NCBI GenBank assembly: GCA_030372965.1
Contig: JAUCQC010000031.1
Coordinates: 1-34,060 of the forward strand
From: a bacterium
GTDB lineage: Bacteria > Zhuqueibacterota > QNDG01 > DTFT01
Length of the DNA stretch: 34,060 nucleotides
Direction: 5' to 3'
The translations under genes and the position numbers were made by a program. The notes beneath the pieces were generated by a model. That model worked only from the letters and a program-made list of their open reading frames with translations, was not told where the DNA came from and searched no databases. This document shows, one piece after another, positions 1 to 7,784 of the stretch. Position 1 is the stretch's first letter. Each line of letters opens with the position of its first letter.

Positions 1-27
1 GGGCTCGGAGATGTGTATAAGAGACAG
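1..27. other. Nextera adapter remnant (left end)
   Basis: The first 27 bases are the inner part of the Nextera read-2 adapter and end in the transposon mosaic end (AGATGTGTATAAGAGACAG). This is library sequence, not genome. Confidence 0.97.
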
Positions 28-139
28 GGGGGAAACGTTCAGTAAATTAGAAACACTGACACAGACACCAAAGGCTATGCATCCGCACTGAATCCCCGAC
101 CGAAGGGGAATGCATGCCCGATTCGAAGCAAACACCAGA

Positions 140-165
140 CGCAGCCGCACAACGGCTGCGTTTTT
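140..165 (+). terminator. Rho-independent terminator of an off-contig gene
   Basis: A perfect 8-bp stem (CGCAGCCG with CGGCTGCG) closes a 5-nt loop and is followed directly by TTTTT. No gene lies between the contig start and this site, so it probably ends a gene beyond the left edge. Bases 28-139 hold nothing I recognise. Confidence 0.85.
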
Positions 166-170
166 ATTAT

Positions 171-230
171 GGATTTCAGGCTTTAGCCTTTCATTCTTTA
201 AAAAAAATGAAATCCTGAAGGATTAACTCC
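171..230. repeat. REP-like hairpin pair upstream of the RAYT gene
   Basis: Two 24-nt units face each other. 171-194 is in reverse orientation (stem AGGC/GCCT, loop TTTA). 207-230 is in forward orientation (stem ATCC/GGAT, loop TGAA). Each unit has the frame ATGAAA - 4-bp stem - TGAA loop - stem - TTAA/GAATTCC. The pair ends 21 nt before the transposase start and resembles a bacterial interspersed mosaic element. Confidence 0.85.
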
Positions 231-251
231 AATATAAGGAGGGAGATCAAA

Positions 252-785
252 ATGGAGTACAGGAGGCCCAGACGCCACCACCCGCTTCACCTGTGCGTGG
301 ACAACTCAATCTACTTCCTCACGGCTCGGATCCGGGGGGACGGACCGAGACTGGAAAAATCCGAAACCCGGCTTCTGTTCCTGAATCATCTTAAAAAGAA
401 GCTGTCGGACGCCTCCTGCGTCCTGTACGCCTGGGCCGTTCTCCCGGATCATTACCACATCCTGTTCCAGGGCGGTTCCGGGGGATTCCTCGGCCCGCTG
501 ATGCAGGCCGTGCACGGTGGATTCTCGCGGGAATTCAACAGGCTGGAGGGAAAGCCCGGCAGGCGTGTGTTTCAGAACTACTGGGACCGGTGCGTGCGGG
601 ACCGGAGGGATTTTTACAGCCATTTCAATTATATCCACCAGAATCCCGTCAAGCACGGGCTTGTTTGCGGGTTGGCCGATTATGACTGTTCTAGTTACCT
701 GTACTGGCGGGAGAAAAAAGGGGAGCGCTGGATGGATTCGTGCTTCGAGCTTTTTCCGATCGTGGATTTCACGGTTCGGGGATGA
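252..785 (+). CDS. REP-associated tyrosine transposase (RAYT, Y1/HUH family)
   Basis: This 177-residue protein belongs to the Y1/IS200-like HUH nucleases of the REP-associated (RAYT) branch. It has the metal-binding His-X-His (HYH, residues 67-69, after VLPD) and the catalytic-Tyr motif FNYIHQNP with Tyr127. RAYT proteins cut single-stranded REP hairpins and are thought to spread them. AAGGAGG at 237-243 supports the start. The gene is enclosed by REP-like units at 171-230 and 782-880, and its stop codon TGA (783-785) lies inside the first downstream unit. Related units occur far away in the window (7634-7763, 29314-29360, 32520-32543), as expected if the enzyme has mobilised them. There is no IS200/IS605 TnpB partner. 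Recognition of the hairpin by this protein is inferred. Confidence 0.9.
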   Translation: MEYRRPRRHHPLHLCVDNSIYFLTARIRGDGPRLEKSETRLLFLNHLKKKLSDASCVLYAWAVLPDHYHILFQGGSGGFLGPLMQAVHGGFSREFNRLEGKPGRRVFQNYWDRCVRDRRDFYSHFNYIHQNPVKHGLVCGLADYDCSSYLYWREKKGERWMDSCFELFPIVDFTVRG

Positions 786-805
786 AACCCTGAAGGGTGA
801 AATCC
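782..805 (+). repeat. REP-like unit overlapping the RAYT stop codon
   Basis: A 24-nt forward unit with stem ACCC/GGGT and loop TGAA. Its first bases (ATGA) supply the TGA stop codon of the transposase gene, so repeat and gene are physically joined. Confidence 0.85.
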
Positions 806-830
806 ATGTTGTCGGCTTTGTCTGCCACAC

Positions 831-880
831 GGAATTAAGGCTTCAGCCTTTCATGAATGAAACGCTAAAGGGTGAATTCC
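831..880. repeat. REP-like hairpin pair downstream of the RAYT gene
   Basis: 831-854 is a reverse unit (stem AGGC/GCCT, loop TTCA). 857-880 is a forward unit (ACGC/GGGT, loop TAAA, with one G-G mismatch, so partly decayed). Together with the unit at 782-805 they close the right side of the transposase locus. Confidence 0.85.
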
Positions 881-907
881 CAGCAGACAACAAACCCGCA
901 TCCCAAT

Positions 908-927
908 CGCGGAAAAATTCCGCGTTT
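908..927 (+). terminator. Possible terminator after the RAYT gene
   Basis: A 7-bp stem CGCGGAA/TTCCGCG with an AAA loop is followed by only TTT and then C-rich sequence, so termination may be weak. Bases 928-1070, the leader of the TonB operon, show no riboswitch or clear promoter I could recognise. Confidence 0.45.
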
Positions 928-1086
928 CCCCGTTTCCGCACTCGTTTTAACCTGCCTAGTCATCCATCCAAACAAAATCAAAACAACAACTTAAGCGACC
1001 TCTTGCGAGGCGGCACCGCTATTGCCTTTACTGGCTGAGAGGCGAACAGGAATATCCCGTCATTCTCATCAGGAGGGCAAAGCGTC

Positions 1087-3549
1087 ATGCAGTTTTCAGT
1101 TACGAGAATATCTTTCCTCATTCAATCCGCCGGGCGCAGGAAGGTCCACGAATGCGTCTTCCTGCCCCTGTTCCTCATGCTCTCCGCGTCCGGCCTGGCC
1201 GCGGAAGAGCCCGGAACCGGTTCTCCGTCTCCGCAGTCAACGAAACCCGGCATTCTGTCCGGCCGGGTCATGGACGAATCCACGGAATCGCCCCTGGCCG
1301 GAGCCATGGTCCTCATCCAGGGCACGGAACTCGGGGCCTCCGCGGACGAAGAGGGCCGGTTCACGGTCGAACCGGTCCCGCCCGGCATCTACAATGTCCG
1401 GTTCGTCATGATGGGATACGAGTCGCGCGTGGTGAACACGGTGGTCGTCAATCCGGGACGGACCACGATCCGCGTCATCCCCATGAAACCGACGGTGTTG
1501 CGGCACGAGGGCGTGGAGGTGACGGCCGGCCACTTTCACGGAGCGAAGGACGCCGTGGTCTCGAACCGGAGCATGGATCAGGAGGAGATCCGGACCGACG
1601 CGGGCAGCGCCGAGGACATCCAGCGCGTGGTCCAGGCCCTGCCGGCCGTGGTGTCGGGCGGCGACCAGGAGAACGAGATCATCGTGCGCGGCGGCATGTA
1701 CGGCGAGAACCTGTTCGTGATGGACGGCATCGAGATTCCGAACCCGAACCACTTCGGCATGCAGGGCGCGGGCGGCGGGCCGGTGAACATGATCAACAAC
1801 GAGTTCGTGCGCCAGGCCGATTTCTACGCCGGCGCGTTTCCCGCCCGGTACGGGGACAAGGCCTCGTCCGTTCTGGACATCTCGCTCCGGGAGGGGAACC
1901 GGCGGAGGCGGACCGGCCACGCGACCCTGGGCATGAGCGGCGCCGGGCTGACGGTGGAGGGTCCCCTGGCGGGCGGAAAAGGCTCCTACATGCTCAGCGG
2001 CCGCAAGAGCTTTCTCGATCTCATCATTTCGTCCACGGGCATGACGTCCGTTCCGCATTACTACAATCTTCAGGGAAAGGCGGTCTACGACCTGGACGGC
2101 AACGACCAGATACTCGTCAACGGCATTTTCGGGGACGACCGGATCCACATCCGGGAAGAGGACGATTCCGCGTACAATCAGGGCACGGACGACGTGGTGT
2201 CGCGGAGCCGCCAGTACGCGGCGGGCGCGGCCTGGCGGCACCTGTTCTCGGAGCGCGGGTATTCGAAGGTGACCCTGTCCCGGACACTCAATCACTGGGA
2301 TCAGACCGCGAAATATGACGTCCACAAGCGGTTCACCAATCTCTCCACGGAAATCGAGCACACCCTGCGGGCCGAGGCCGTGTTTCAGCCGTCCGAAAGC
2401 CTGGAGCTGGCCTTCGGCGGCGCGGTGAAATCCATCCCCCTCGATCTGGCAGTGACCTGGTCCGCGGACACGCTTTTCGAATGGGACAACAGCCGCACGC
2501 CTCCGAAGATCACAGGCATTCACGAGACCTATCCCGAGTACGACCGGGCGCGTCATGTCACCGCGTCCAAGGCTTCTGGCTTCGGGCAGGTGAAGTTCCA
2601 TCCGGTGAGGCGTCTGACGGCCCTGTTCGGCCTGCGGGCGGATTATTTCGACTACACCGGCAAGCGTGCCGTGGATCCCCGGCTCGGATTTTCCTACGCG
2701 CTGACTCCGCGTTCAAGCGTCAACCTGGCGTTCGGCCGCCACTCCCAGTCGCCGGCCTACGTCCAGCTGGCCTCCCATCCGGACAACCGGAGCCTGGGGT
2801 ACAAGGAAACGCGCCAGGCCGTGGCCGGGATCGAGCGCCTGTTCCGGGACGACCTCCGCGGCACGGTCGAAGCGTTCTACAAGGACTATCGCGGCGTGCC
2901 CGTGGATCCGTCCGAAATCACGGAAAATCCCTACGATTCCTGGGACGGCCGTCTGGTCGCCCGGGGAAGGGGAAACGCCCGCGGGGTCGAATGCTTCCTT
3001 CAAAAGAAGATGTCGGGACCGTTTCACGCCACCGTGAGCTACTCCTATTCCGTGTCCCGCGGCGTGGACCCGCGCAACGGAAGGGAATTCGACTGGGATT
3101 TCGACTTCCGGCACGTGTTCACCGCGATCGCAGGCGCCCGCTGGGATCTCCGCGGCAGGGGATGGTACCGGAGCCTGAACCGGCAGTCCTGGTACAAGTG
3201 GGTCGACTGGATGCTGCCATTCGCGGATCAGGTCGAGGCGGCGGTGAAGTGGCGGTATCTCGGAGGCCGGCCCCACACCGCGCCGACGTACAAACCCGAG
3301 TACCACACCTGGATCGTGGATCCGGCCACGCCCCTGAACGCGGAACGGTATCCGGTCTACCACCGGCTCGATTTCCGGCTCGACCGCAGGTACATGTTCG
3401 ACGGGTGGAACCTCGTCACCTACATCGACATCATGAACGTGTACGGCCGGGAGAATGTCTGGGATTATTCGTACAACAGCGACGGCTCGAAACAGAGAAT
3501 TCTGCAGTACCAGGTGTTCCCGGTGGGCGGATTGACGGTCGAGTTCTGA
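1087..3549 (+). CDS. TonB-dependent outer-membrane receptor with N-terminal carboxypeptidase-regulatory domain
   Basis: The 820-residue precursor has a signal peptide (hydrophobic stretch about residues 24-38, likely cleavage near SGLA/AE). A CarboxypepD_reg-like beta-sandwich follows (about 55-135: LSGRVMDESTESPLAGAMV ... GIYNVRFVMMGYES). Next come a plug domain (about 145-270: VVQALPAVVSGGDQENEIIVRGG, FVMDGIEIPNPNHF) and a long beta-barrel ending in Phe (GGLTVEF), the usual outer-membrane C-terminal signature. The receptor would import a ligand, probably a saccharide, peptide or metal complex, with TonB energy; the substrate cannot be read from sequence. AGGAGG at 1071-1076 supports the ATG at 1087. 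It is the first of five closely spaced same-strand genes, so it may act with the barrel and transglutaminase-like proteins downstream. Confidence 0.9.
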   Translation: MQFSVTRISFLIQSAGRRKVHECVFLPLFLMLSASGLAAEEPGTGSPSPQSTKPGILSGRVMDESTESPLAGAMVLIQGTELGASADEEGRFTVEPVPPGIYNVRFVMMGYESRVVNTVVVNPGRTTIRVIPMKPTVLRHEGVEVTAGHFHGAKDAVVSNRSMDQEEIRTDAGSAEDIQRVVQALPAVVSGGDQENEIIVRGGMYGENLFVMDGIEIPNPNHFGMQGAGGGPVNMINNEFVRQADFYAGAFPARYGDKASSVLDISLREGNRRRRTGHATLGMSGAGLTVEGPLAGGKGSYMLSGRKSFLDLIISSTGMTSVPHYYNLQGKAVYDLDGNDQILVNGIFGDDRIHIREEDDSAYNQGTDDVVSRSRQYAAGAAWRHLFSERGYSKVTLSRTLNHWDQTAKYDVHKRFTNLSTEIEHTLRAEAVFQPSESLELAFGGAVKSIPLDLAVTWSADTLFEWDNSRTPPKITGIHETYPEYDRARHVTASKASGFGQVKFHPVRRLTALFGLRADYFDYTGKRAVDPRLGFSYALTPRSSVNLAFGRHSQSPAYVQLASHPDNRSLGYKETRQAVAGIERLFRDDLRGTVEAFYKDYRGVPVDPSEITENPYDSWDGRLVARGRGNARGVECFLQKKMSGPFHATVSYSYSVSRGVDPRNGREFDWDFDFRHVFTAIAGARWDLRGRGWYRSLNRQSWYKWVDWMLPFADQVEAAVKWRYLGGRPHTAPTYKPEYHTWIVDPATPLNAERYPVYHRLDFRLDRRYMFDGWNLVTYIDIMNVYGRENVWDYSYNSDGSKQRILQYQVFPVGGLTVEF

Positions 3550-3605
3550 TCCGGCCGGAAAAGCTTGGAAACAGACGAAATGTTGTTAAATTAAAGGAGG
3601 TTGTC

Positions 3606-4244
3606 ATGAAGAAAGCGGTTTTTCTGCTGGTGTGCGCGGCGCTGTTCGTCTCGGGGCCGGCCGCGGCCGGGTCCATCTGGACGGACCGCGCGGGAATCGG
3701 ACTGCGGGGCTCGTACTGGTCCCCGGGAAGCCACGAGGTCTACGTGCGCACCGGTTCCTTCGGACTGGACGAGGACCGGGTGGACGCCGGGGGCGGGGGG
3801 TGGATCAGCTTCATGTCGGGCGTCGGCGACAGGGGCGCGGTGGAATTCTCCTGGGGCGGCCTGGGACGGGTGAAGACCGCGGAAACCGGACTGTTCCGGG
3901 ACGACGTGGAGATCGAGGCCGTCGTGCCCGTCACGGTCGGATATCAGTGGTCCCTTTTCCCGGACCGGAACATCAGCTCGTTTCAGCCGTATCTTTCAGC
4001 GGGCGGCGGTCCGTACATCGTGAGCCACATCCGCGTGATCGACGAGGCCTTCTCCCGGGAGGAGGTGACCGTGCGCAACCGGCTGATGGCCGGCCTGTAC
4101 GCGGGCGGGGGCGGATATTTCTCGGTCAGCCGCTGGTTCGCGTTTCAGGGTGAAATGAAGTATCATCTCGTGAATCTGGACCCGGATCGTCCGTCGAGCG
4201 GATTCGAACTGGGTTTCGGAGCGGTTTTTACCTGGAAACGGTAG
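3606..4244 (+). CDS. Small outer-membrane beta-barrel protein
   Basis: This 212-residue protein starts at ATG 3606 behind a strong AAAGGAGG (3593-3600). It begins with a typical signal peptide (MKKAVFLLVCAALFVSG, cleavage near AAA/GS). The rest is alternating polar/hydrophobic strands rich in Gly and aromatic residues, as in OmpA-like 8-stranded barrels (OMP_b-brl type). It opens with IGLRGSYWS, matched by GLGLRGSFWK in the N-terminal domain of the next protein; the two therefore look like tandem duplicates. It lies 56 nt after the TonB receptor and 11 nt before the next gene. The exact role is unknown. Confidence 0.8.
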   Translation: MKKAVFLLVCAALFVSGPAAAGSIWTDRAGIGLRGSYWSPGSHEVYVRTGSFGLDEDRVDAGGGGWISFMSGVGDRGAVEFSWGGLGRVKTAETGLFRDDVEIEAVVPVTVGYQWSLFPDRNISSFQPYLSAGGGPYIVSHIRVIDEAFSREEVTVRNRLMAGLYAGGGGYFSVSRWFAFQGEMKYHLVNLDPDRPSSGFELGFGAVFTWKR

Positions 4245-4255
4245 GGATTCGACGG

Positions 4256-5890
4256 ATGAAGGGAAACAGGAAATCGGAGCCGGGTCGGCCGACGTCCGGC
4301 ATGCGGTGCCAGAGAGCCGTCGCGGCGCTGCTGTTCGCTGCGGCCGCGGCGGCCGCCCACGGACAGGGGATCAGCCGGACCACGGGGCTCGGCCTGCGGG
4401 GCTCGTTCTGGAAGATCGGCGACCGGGCCATGGGCGTGCGCGTGAGCCCCCTGGACCAGGGAACTTCGGTGCTCGTCGAGGGTGCCGGAGGGGACATCGT
4501 CTTCTTCTCCCGCCTCGCGGACCGCTGGTTCCTGGAGAGCAGCGTGGGCACGGTCAGCCGGGTCTCCGTCCAATCCTCCGACTGGTCCGGGGACGACGTG
4601 GACGTTTCCGCCGTGATCCCCGTCCTGCTCGGCTGCCGGTTCGACATCCTGAGCAGCCGCATCCGGAGCGCGCTCCAGCCCTATGTCTGCGCCGGCGCCG
4701 GCACCTACTGGGCCAGCCGGACGAGCGTGGACGCGGAGGAGGCGGAAGTGGCCGCGGAGTCGGACTTCCAGATGGGGGGCTACGCCGGTCTCGGCAGCCA
4801 CCTGCTCCTGGCCGACTGGTTCGCCCTGTCCGCGGACTCGCGGTACCACTTCGTCGACTTCTCCGCCGGGAATTCCCGGAGCGGTTATCAGTTCAGCCTG
4901 GGATTCGCCTTCATCTGGGGCCAGAAAAAGGAGCTGTTCAAGGTCCTCGGCGTGCGGGTGAACGTGCAGGACATCTACCCCGCTTATTACAGGTTCTACA
5001 ATCTGGTGCCCATCGCCACGGCCACGGTCCGGAACACGTCGGGCCATGAGATCGAGGTCAATCTGCGCTCCTGGATAGACGGCGTCACGGACGGGCAGCG
5101 CCAGAGCGGGTTCGTGTCCATCCCGCGGGGCGAGACGCGGGACCTTCCGGTCCACCTGATTTTCGGGCCGACGCTGCTCCGCGCGGAGACGCGTGAGCCC
5201 GCGGTGATCCGGCTGGAAATCGAGGCCCGCTCCGGCATCACGCTGACCAAATCGTTCAACGCGCAGGTGGTCGTGCACGGCCGGAACGCCTGGAACGGCG
5301 ACATCGACAAGCTTCCCGTGTTCGTCACGCCCGACGATCCGGAGGTGCTGGCGCTGAGCCGTTCGGTTCTGAAAGGCGACACGGCCGGCGCGGTCGCCGC
5401 GCCGGACCGCCTGCGGCAGGCCCGTCTGCTGTTCGAAGCCCTGGCCGGTAAGAATATCCGGTACCAGAGCGATCCCAACATCCCCTTCGACCGGGACGAC
5501 CGAGTGCAGTCGGCCGTCGAGACGCTGTCCCTCGGAGCGGGGGACTGCGACGACCTGGCCGTGCTGGCCGCCTCGCTGCTCGAAAGCGCGGGCATCGCCA
5601 CCGCTTTCGTGGACGTGAGAAACCCCGAGGAGAAGACGGGCCATGTGTACCTGTTGTTCGACACGGGCCTGCCGCCGGACCGGTGGTCTGAAATTTCGGC
5701 CAACGAGAAACGGTCGGTTGTCCGGGACGACGGATCCGGGCGGGCCACGCTCTGGATCCCGCTCGAAACCACGCTGATCCAGTCCGGTTTCGAAAACAGC
5801 TGGACGGAGGGCGCAACCCGGTACGCCGGGGAAGCCGTCCTCCGGGACGGCCTGACCGAAGGCTGGGTCAAAATCATCGACGTTCCCTGA
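4256..5890 (+). CDS. Beta-barrel / transglutaminase-like fusion protein
   Basis: This 544-residue protein has an Ala-rich signal segment (about residues 20-36). An outer-membrane barrel-like domain (about 38-222) is paralogous to the preceding gene product. A beta-rich linker follows (about 228-345: VRNTSGHEIEVNLRSWIDG). A C-terminal transglutaminase-like domain carries GAGDCDDLA with the candidate nucleophile Cys431 and TGHVYLLFD with His463; the third catalytic residue is not certain. Domains of this superfamily act as cysteine proteases, amidases or crosslinking enzymes. Placing one on a barrel suggests a surface- or periplasm-facing enzyme anchored in the outer membrane. No strong ribosome-binding site precedes ATG 4256, and an internal ATG (4301) is the alternative. 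Translation is probably coupled to the upstream gene. Confidence 0.75.
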   Translation: MKGNRKSEPGRPTSGMRCQRAVAALLFAAAAAAAHGQGISRTTGLGLRGSFWKIGDRAMGVRVSPLDQGTSVLVEGAGGDIVFFSRLADRWFLESSVGTVSRVSVQSSDWSGDDVDVSAVIPVLLGCRFDILSSRIRSALQPYVCAGAGTYWASRTSVDAEEAEVAAESDFQMGGYAGLGSHLLLADWFALSADSRYHFVDFSAGNSRSGYQFSLGFAFIWGQKKELFKVLGVRVNVQDIYPAYYRFYNLVPIATATVRNTSGHEIEVNLRSWIDGVTDGQRQSGFVSIPRGETRDLPVHLIFGPTLLRAETREPAVIRLEIEARSGITLTKSFNAQVVVHGRNAWNGDIDKLPVFVTPDDPEVLALSRSVLKGDTAGAVAAPDRLRQARLLFEALAGKNIRYQSDPNIPFDRDDRVQSAVETLSLGAGDCDDLAVLAASLLESAGIATAFVDVRNPEEKTGHVYLLFDTGLPPDRWSEISANEKRSVVRDDGSGRATLWIPLETTLIQSGFENSWTEGATRYAGEAVLRDGLTEGWVKIIDVP

Positions 5891-5902
5891 CGGAGATGCC
5901 CC

Positions 5903-6655
5903 ATGAACAGAATGATTGCCTGGATATTCGCGGGCCTGTCGGTTGTTTCGTGCCCGACGGCCGGATCCGCGGTGCGAATCGAAACCGTGTCCGGCGACGT
6001 CCGGGTCCGCCGCGGGCTCGAAGAAAACTGGTCCAAGGCGCGGCCCGGACTGCCGCTCGAGGCGCTCGACACCGTCTGGTCCGGAGAGGCGTCGGGGACG
6101 GTCCTGCTGCTGGAGGACGGGACCCGGTTCACGCTGGGCGGCAACGCCATACTGGACATCGGCGACCTGCGGCGCGTCACCGAACGGCAGATGTTCCTCT
6201 TTCTGATGTCGCGCAAGGTGGAGGGACTGGCCGCTTCGGATTCGTCGCGGCCGATCCGGATCGCCAACGTCAGCGTCGTCCGCGGCGCGAACCGGGGAGA
6301 GCGGACGGACGCGGACGCCGGGGGCCGGGCCGGCAGGGCGGAATGGGTACGCGAGAAGAACGGGGCGCAGGCCCTGAGCGACGCCGGCCTGACGCCGAAC
6401 GCCGTGATCCGGCTCTGCAGGATACTGGAACGCTATCCGGGCCTGCAGGACGGGGGCGAGATCCACTGGATGCTCGGCCGCGCGTTCGAGACCCTGAATC
6501 AGCCGGGCCGCGCGATGGACGCGTACCGGACGGCGCTGGAGCGGATCGATTCGCTGAATGAAGACGACCGGCCGCGGGCCGGCGAGCGCCGGGCCCGGAT
6601 CGAAGCCGCGATGGGCCGGCTCAAGACCCGATCCACATCAACCACTCACGAATAG
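5903..6655 (+). CDS. FecR-domain protein with C-terminal TPR-like repeats
   Basis: A 250-residue exported protein with an N-terminal signal segment (MNRMIAWIFAGLSVVSCPTAG). A FecR-type domain follows (about 24-105: VRIETVSGDVRVRRG ... GEASGTVLLLEDGTRFTLGGNAIL). A helical C-terminus with one or two TPR-like motifs (about 165-235: IHWMLGRAFETLNQPGRAMDAY) is next. FecR domains outside iron signalling are common in secreted envelope proteins and need not imply a sigma factor; none is encoded here. GGAG at 5892-5895 precedes the ATG. It lies 12 nt after the transglutaminase fusion and 10 nt before the DUF4097 gene, so all are probably one transcript. A scaffolding role is inference. Confidence 0.75.
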   Translation: MNRMIAWIFAGLSVVSCPTAGSAVRIETVSGDVRVRRGLEENWSKARPGLPLEALDTVWSGEASGTVLLLEDGTRFTLGGNAILDIGDLRRVTERQMFLFLMSRKVEGLAASDSSRPIRIANVSVVRGANRGERTDADAGGRAGRAEWVREKNGAQALSDAGLTPNAVIRLCRILERYPGLQDGGEIHWMLGRAFETLNQPGRAMDAYRTALERIDSLNEDDRPRAGERRARIEAAMGRLKTRSTSTTHE

Positions 6656-6665
6656 GAGACACTTC

Positions 6666-7481
6666 ATGCGGTTATACAGACTGACACGAACCGGTCTGGC
6701 TCTGGCGGCGGCCCTCGTTCCGGCGCTCGCCGGACTGTCCTGCTGCTGCATCACCGATCCCTGCGACGACAGTCGCGGCGGGGACGAGGAGGCCCGCGCC
6801 TCCTTCCGGTACGCCGCGGCCGCGGAGGGGATCACGATGTTTTCTCTCGAGGGAATCAACGGAAAGGTCGAGATCACGGGCTCCCCGTCCGCGGATTCGG
6901 TGATTGTCCGCGGCGAACGCGAGGTCCGTTCCGAAGACGAGGAGGACGCGCGGGAGCACCTGGCCCTTCTGACCGTGGAATTCGGGGTTTCGCCCGCGGC
7001 CGTTTCGGTCCGCACGCGCCAGCCGAACCGGAACGAGGGCCGGACCTACACGGTGAACTACCGCGTGGCGCTTCCGGAACGCCTGCGTACGTCCGTCGTC
7101 GGCGTCAACGGGGACGCCGGAATCATGGGCATGGCCGCGCCGGTGTCCGTGGACTGGACCAACGGGGACCTGCTCTGCACGGACGTGCACGGCGGCTGCG
7201 AGGCGTCCCTCGTGAACGGGAGGATCGTCTGCGACGGAACGCTTCCCGCCTCCGGGTCCATCGTGCTCACGGGCGTGAACGGGAACGTGACCCTCTCCGT
7301 GCCGGACTCGACGTCGGCGCAGATCGACGCGAGGACCACGAACGGGACCGTGACCGTCAGCGGCCTGTCCGTGCGCGACCTGAACTCCTCCCGCACGGCC
7401 GTGTCCGGCGTCATCGGAGGCGGCAGGGGCACGATACGCCTGACCACGGTGAACGGGAACGTGTCGCTGGCGGGTAACTGA
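6666..7481 (+). CDS. DUF4097-family exported protein, probable lipoprotein
   Basis: The 271-residue protein starts at ATG 6666 with AGGAG at 6654-6658. A hydrophobic signal ends in a Cys cluster (AGLSCCC), suggesting lipid modification, although the lipobox is not ideal. The mature part has repeated short beta-strand turns with the recurring motif NGxVxxxG/VNGNVTLS (for example near residues 60, 170, 205 and 265), the pattern of the DUF4097 beta-helix family of putative adhesins. A longer in-frame extension upstream has no ribosome-binding site and overlaps fecR, so I reject it. This is the last gene of the operon and is followed by a strong terminator. Function is unknown. Confidence 0.78.
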   Translation: MRLYRLTRTGLALAAALVPALAGLSCCCITDPCDDSRGGDEEARASFRYAAAAEGITMFSLEGINGKVEITGSPSADSVIVRGEREVRSEDEEDAREHLALLTVEFGVSPAAVSVRTRQPNRNEGRTYTVNYRVALPERLRTSVVGVNGDAGIMGMAAPVSVDWTNGDLLCTDVHGGCEASLVNGRIVCDGTLPASGSIVLTGVNGNVTLSVPDSTSAQIDARTTNGTVTVSGLSVRDLNSSRTAVSGVIGGGRGTIRLTTVNGNVSLAGN

Positions 7482-7489
7482 AAGAAATG

Positions 7490-7558
7490 GAACACGGATT
7501 GGGAAGATGGAACGGATTTACACGGATCATGAAATGAAATAGGGTTATTCGTTCATTC
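7490..7558 (+). repeat. ACGGAT nonamer array
   Basis: Right after the DUF4097 gene the sequence repeats ACACGGATT / GAACGGATTT / ACACGGATC, then ATGAAAT AGGGTTATTCGTTCATTC. The same order of motifs occurs at 19689-19758, between hydA and hydB. It looks like one dispersed element family with a period of about 9 nt. Confidence 0.65.
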
Positions 7559-7575
7559 GCGGGAGCGGTAAAATT

Positions 7576-7614
7576 ATCGGCCCGGGGCGTCTTGGCTCCG
7601 GGCCGATAAATTTT
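7576..7614. terminator. Terminator between convergent operons
   Basis: A 10-bp stem (ATCGGCCCGG at 7576-7585 with CCGGGCCGAT at 7598-7607) is followed by AAATTTT and preceded by AAATT. It can serve the envelope operon on the plus strand and perhaps the lysJ operon arriving from the right. Confidence 0.75.
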
Positions 7615-7633
7615 ATCGGTAAATCATGTTTTC

Positions 7634-7763
7634 GGAATTTACCCTTCAGGGTTTCATTTTGGGATGAAAGGCCGAAGCCTGAATTCCACTGCTTGCGGGT
7701 GAAGTTGAAGCCAAGGAATTTACCCTTTAGGGTTTTGTAATGAAAGGCTGAAGCCTAAAATCC
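7634..7763. repeat. Two REP-like hairpin pairs
   Basis: Four 24-nt units: 7634-7657 (reverse, ACCC/GGGT), 7664-7687 (forward, AGGC/GCCT), 7715-7738 (reverse, ACCC/GGGT, end degraded to TTTTGT) and 7740-7763 (forward, AGGC/GCCT). Each pair joins one CCC-type and one GGC-type stem, in the reverse arrangement to the pair at 171-230. They fill the gap between two convergent operons. Confidence 0.85.
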
Positions 7764-7784
7764 AACTCTTGTACCCCGGGACCG

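Noticed and set aside
252-785. IS200/IS605 insertion sequence
   Set aside because: There is no TnpB and no IS ends. The HYH/Tyr127 protein flanked by REP-like hairpins fits a domesticated RAYT better.
951-1086. Possible riboswitch or ribozyme in the leader of the first TonB receptor (CTGAGAGGCGAAC segment)
   Set aside because: CTGAGAG recalls TPP and hammerhead cores, but the other conserved parts of both are missing.
2481-3605. N-terminal extension of the small barrel protein
   Set aside because: It overlaps the TonB receptor in another frame. A strong ribosome-binding site and signal peptide mark the start at 3606.
4163-6466. Long minus-strand frame of 767 residues
   Set aside because: It is antisense to three clear plus-strand genes. 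High GC leaves opposite frames open, and its Arg/Pro/Gly/Ala-rich translation matches no family.
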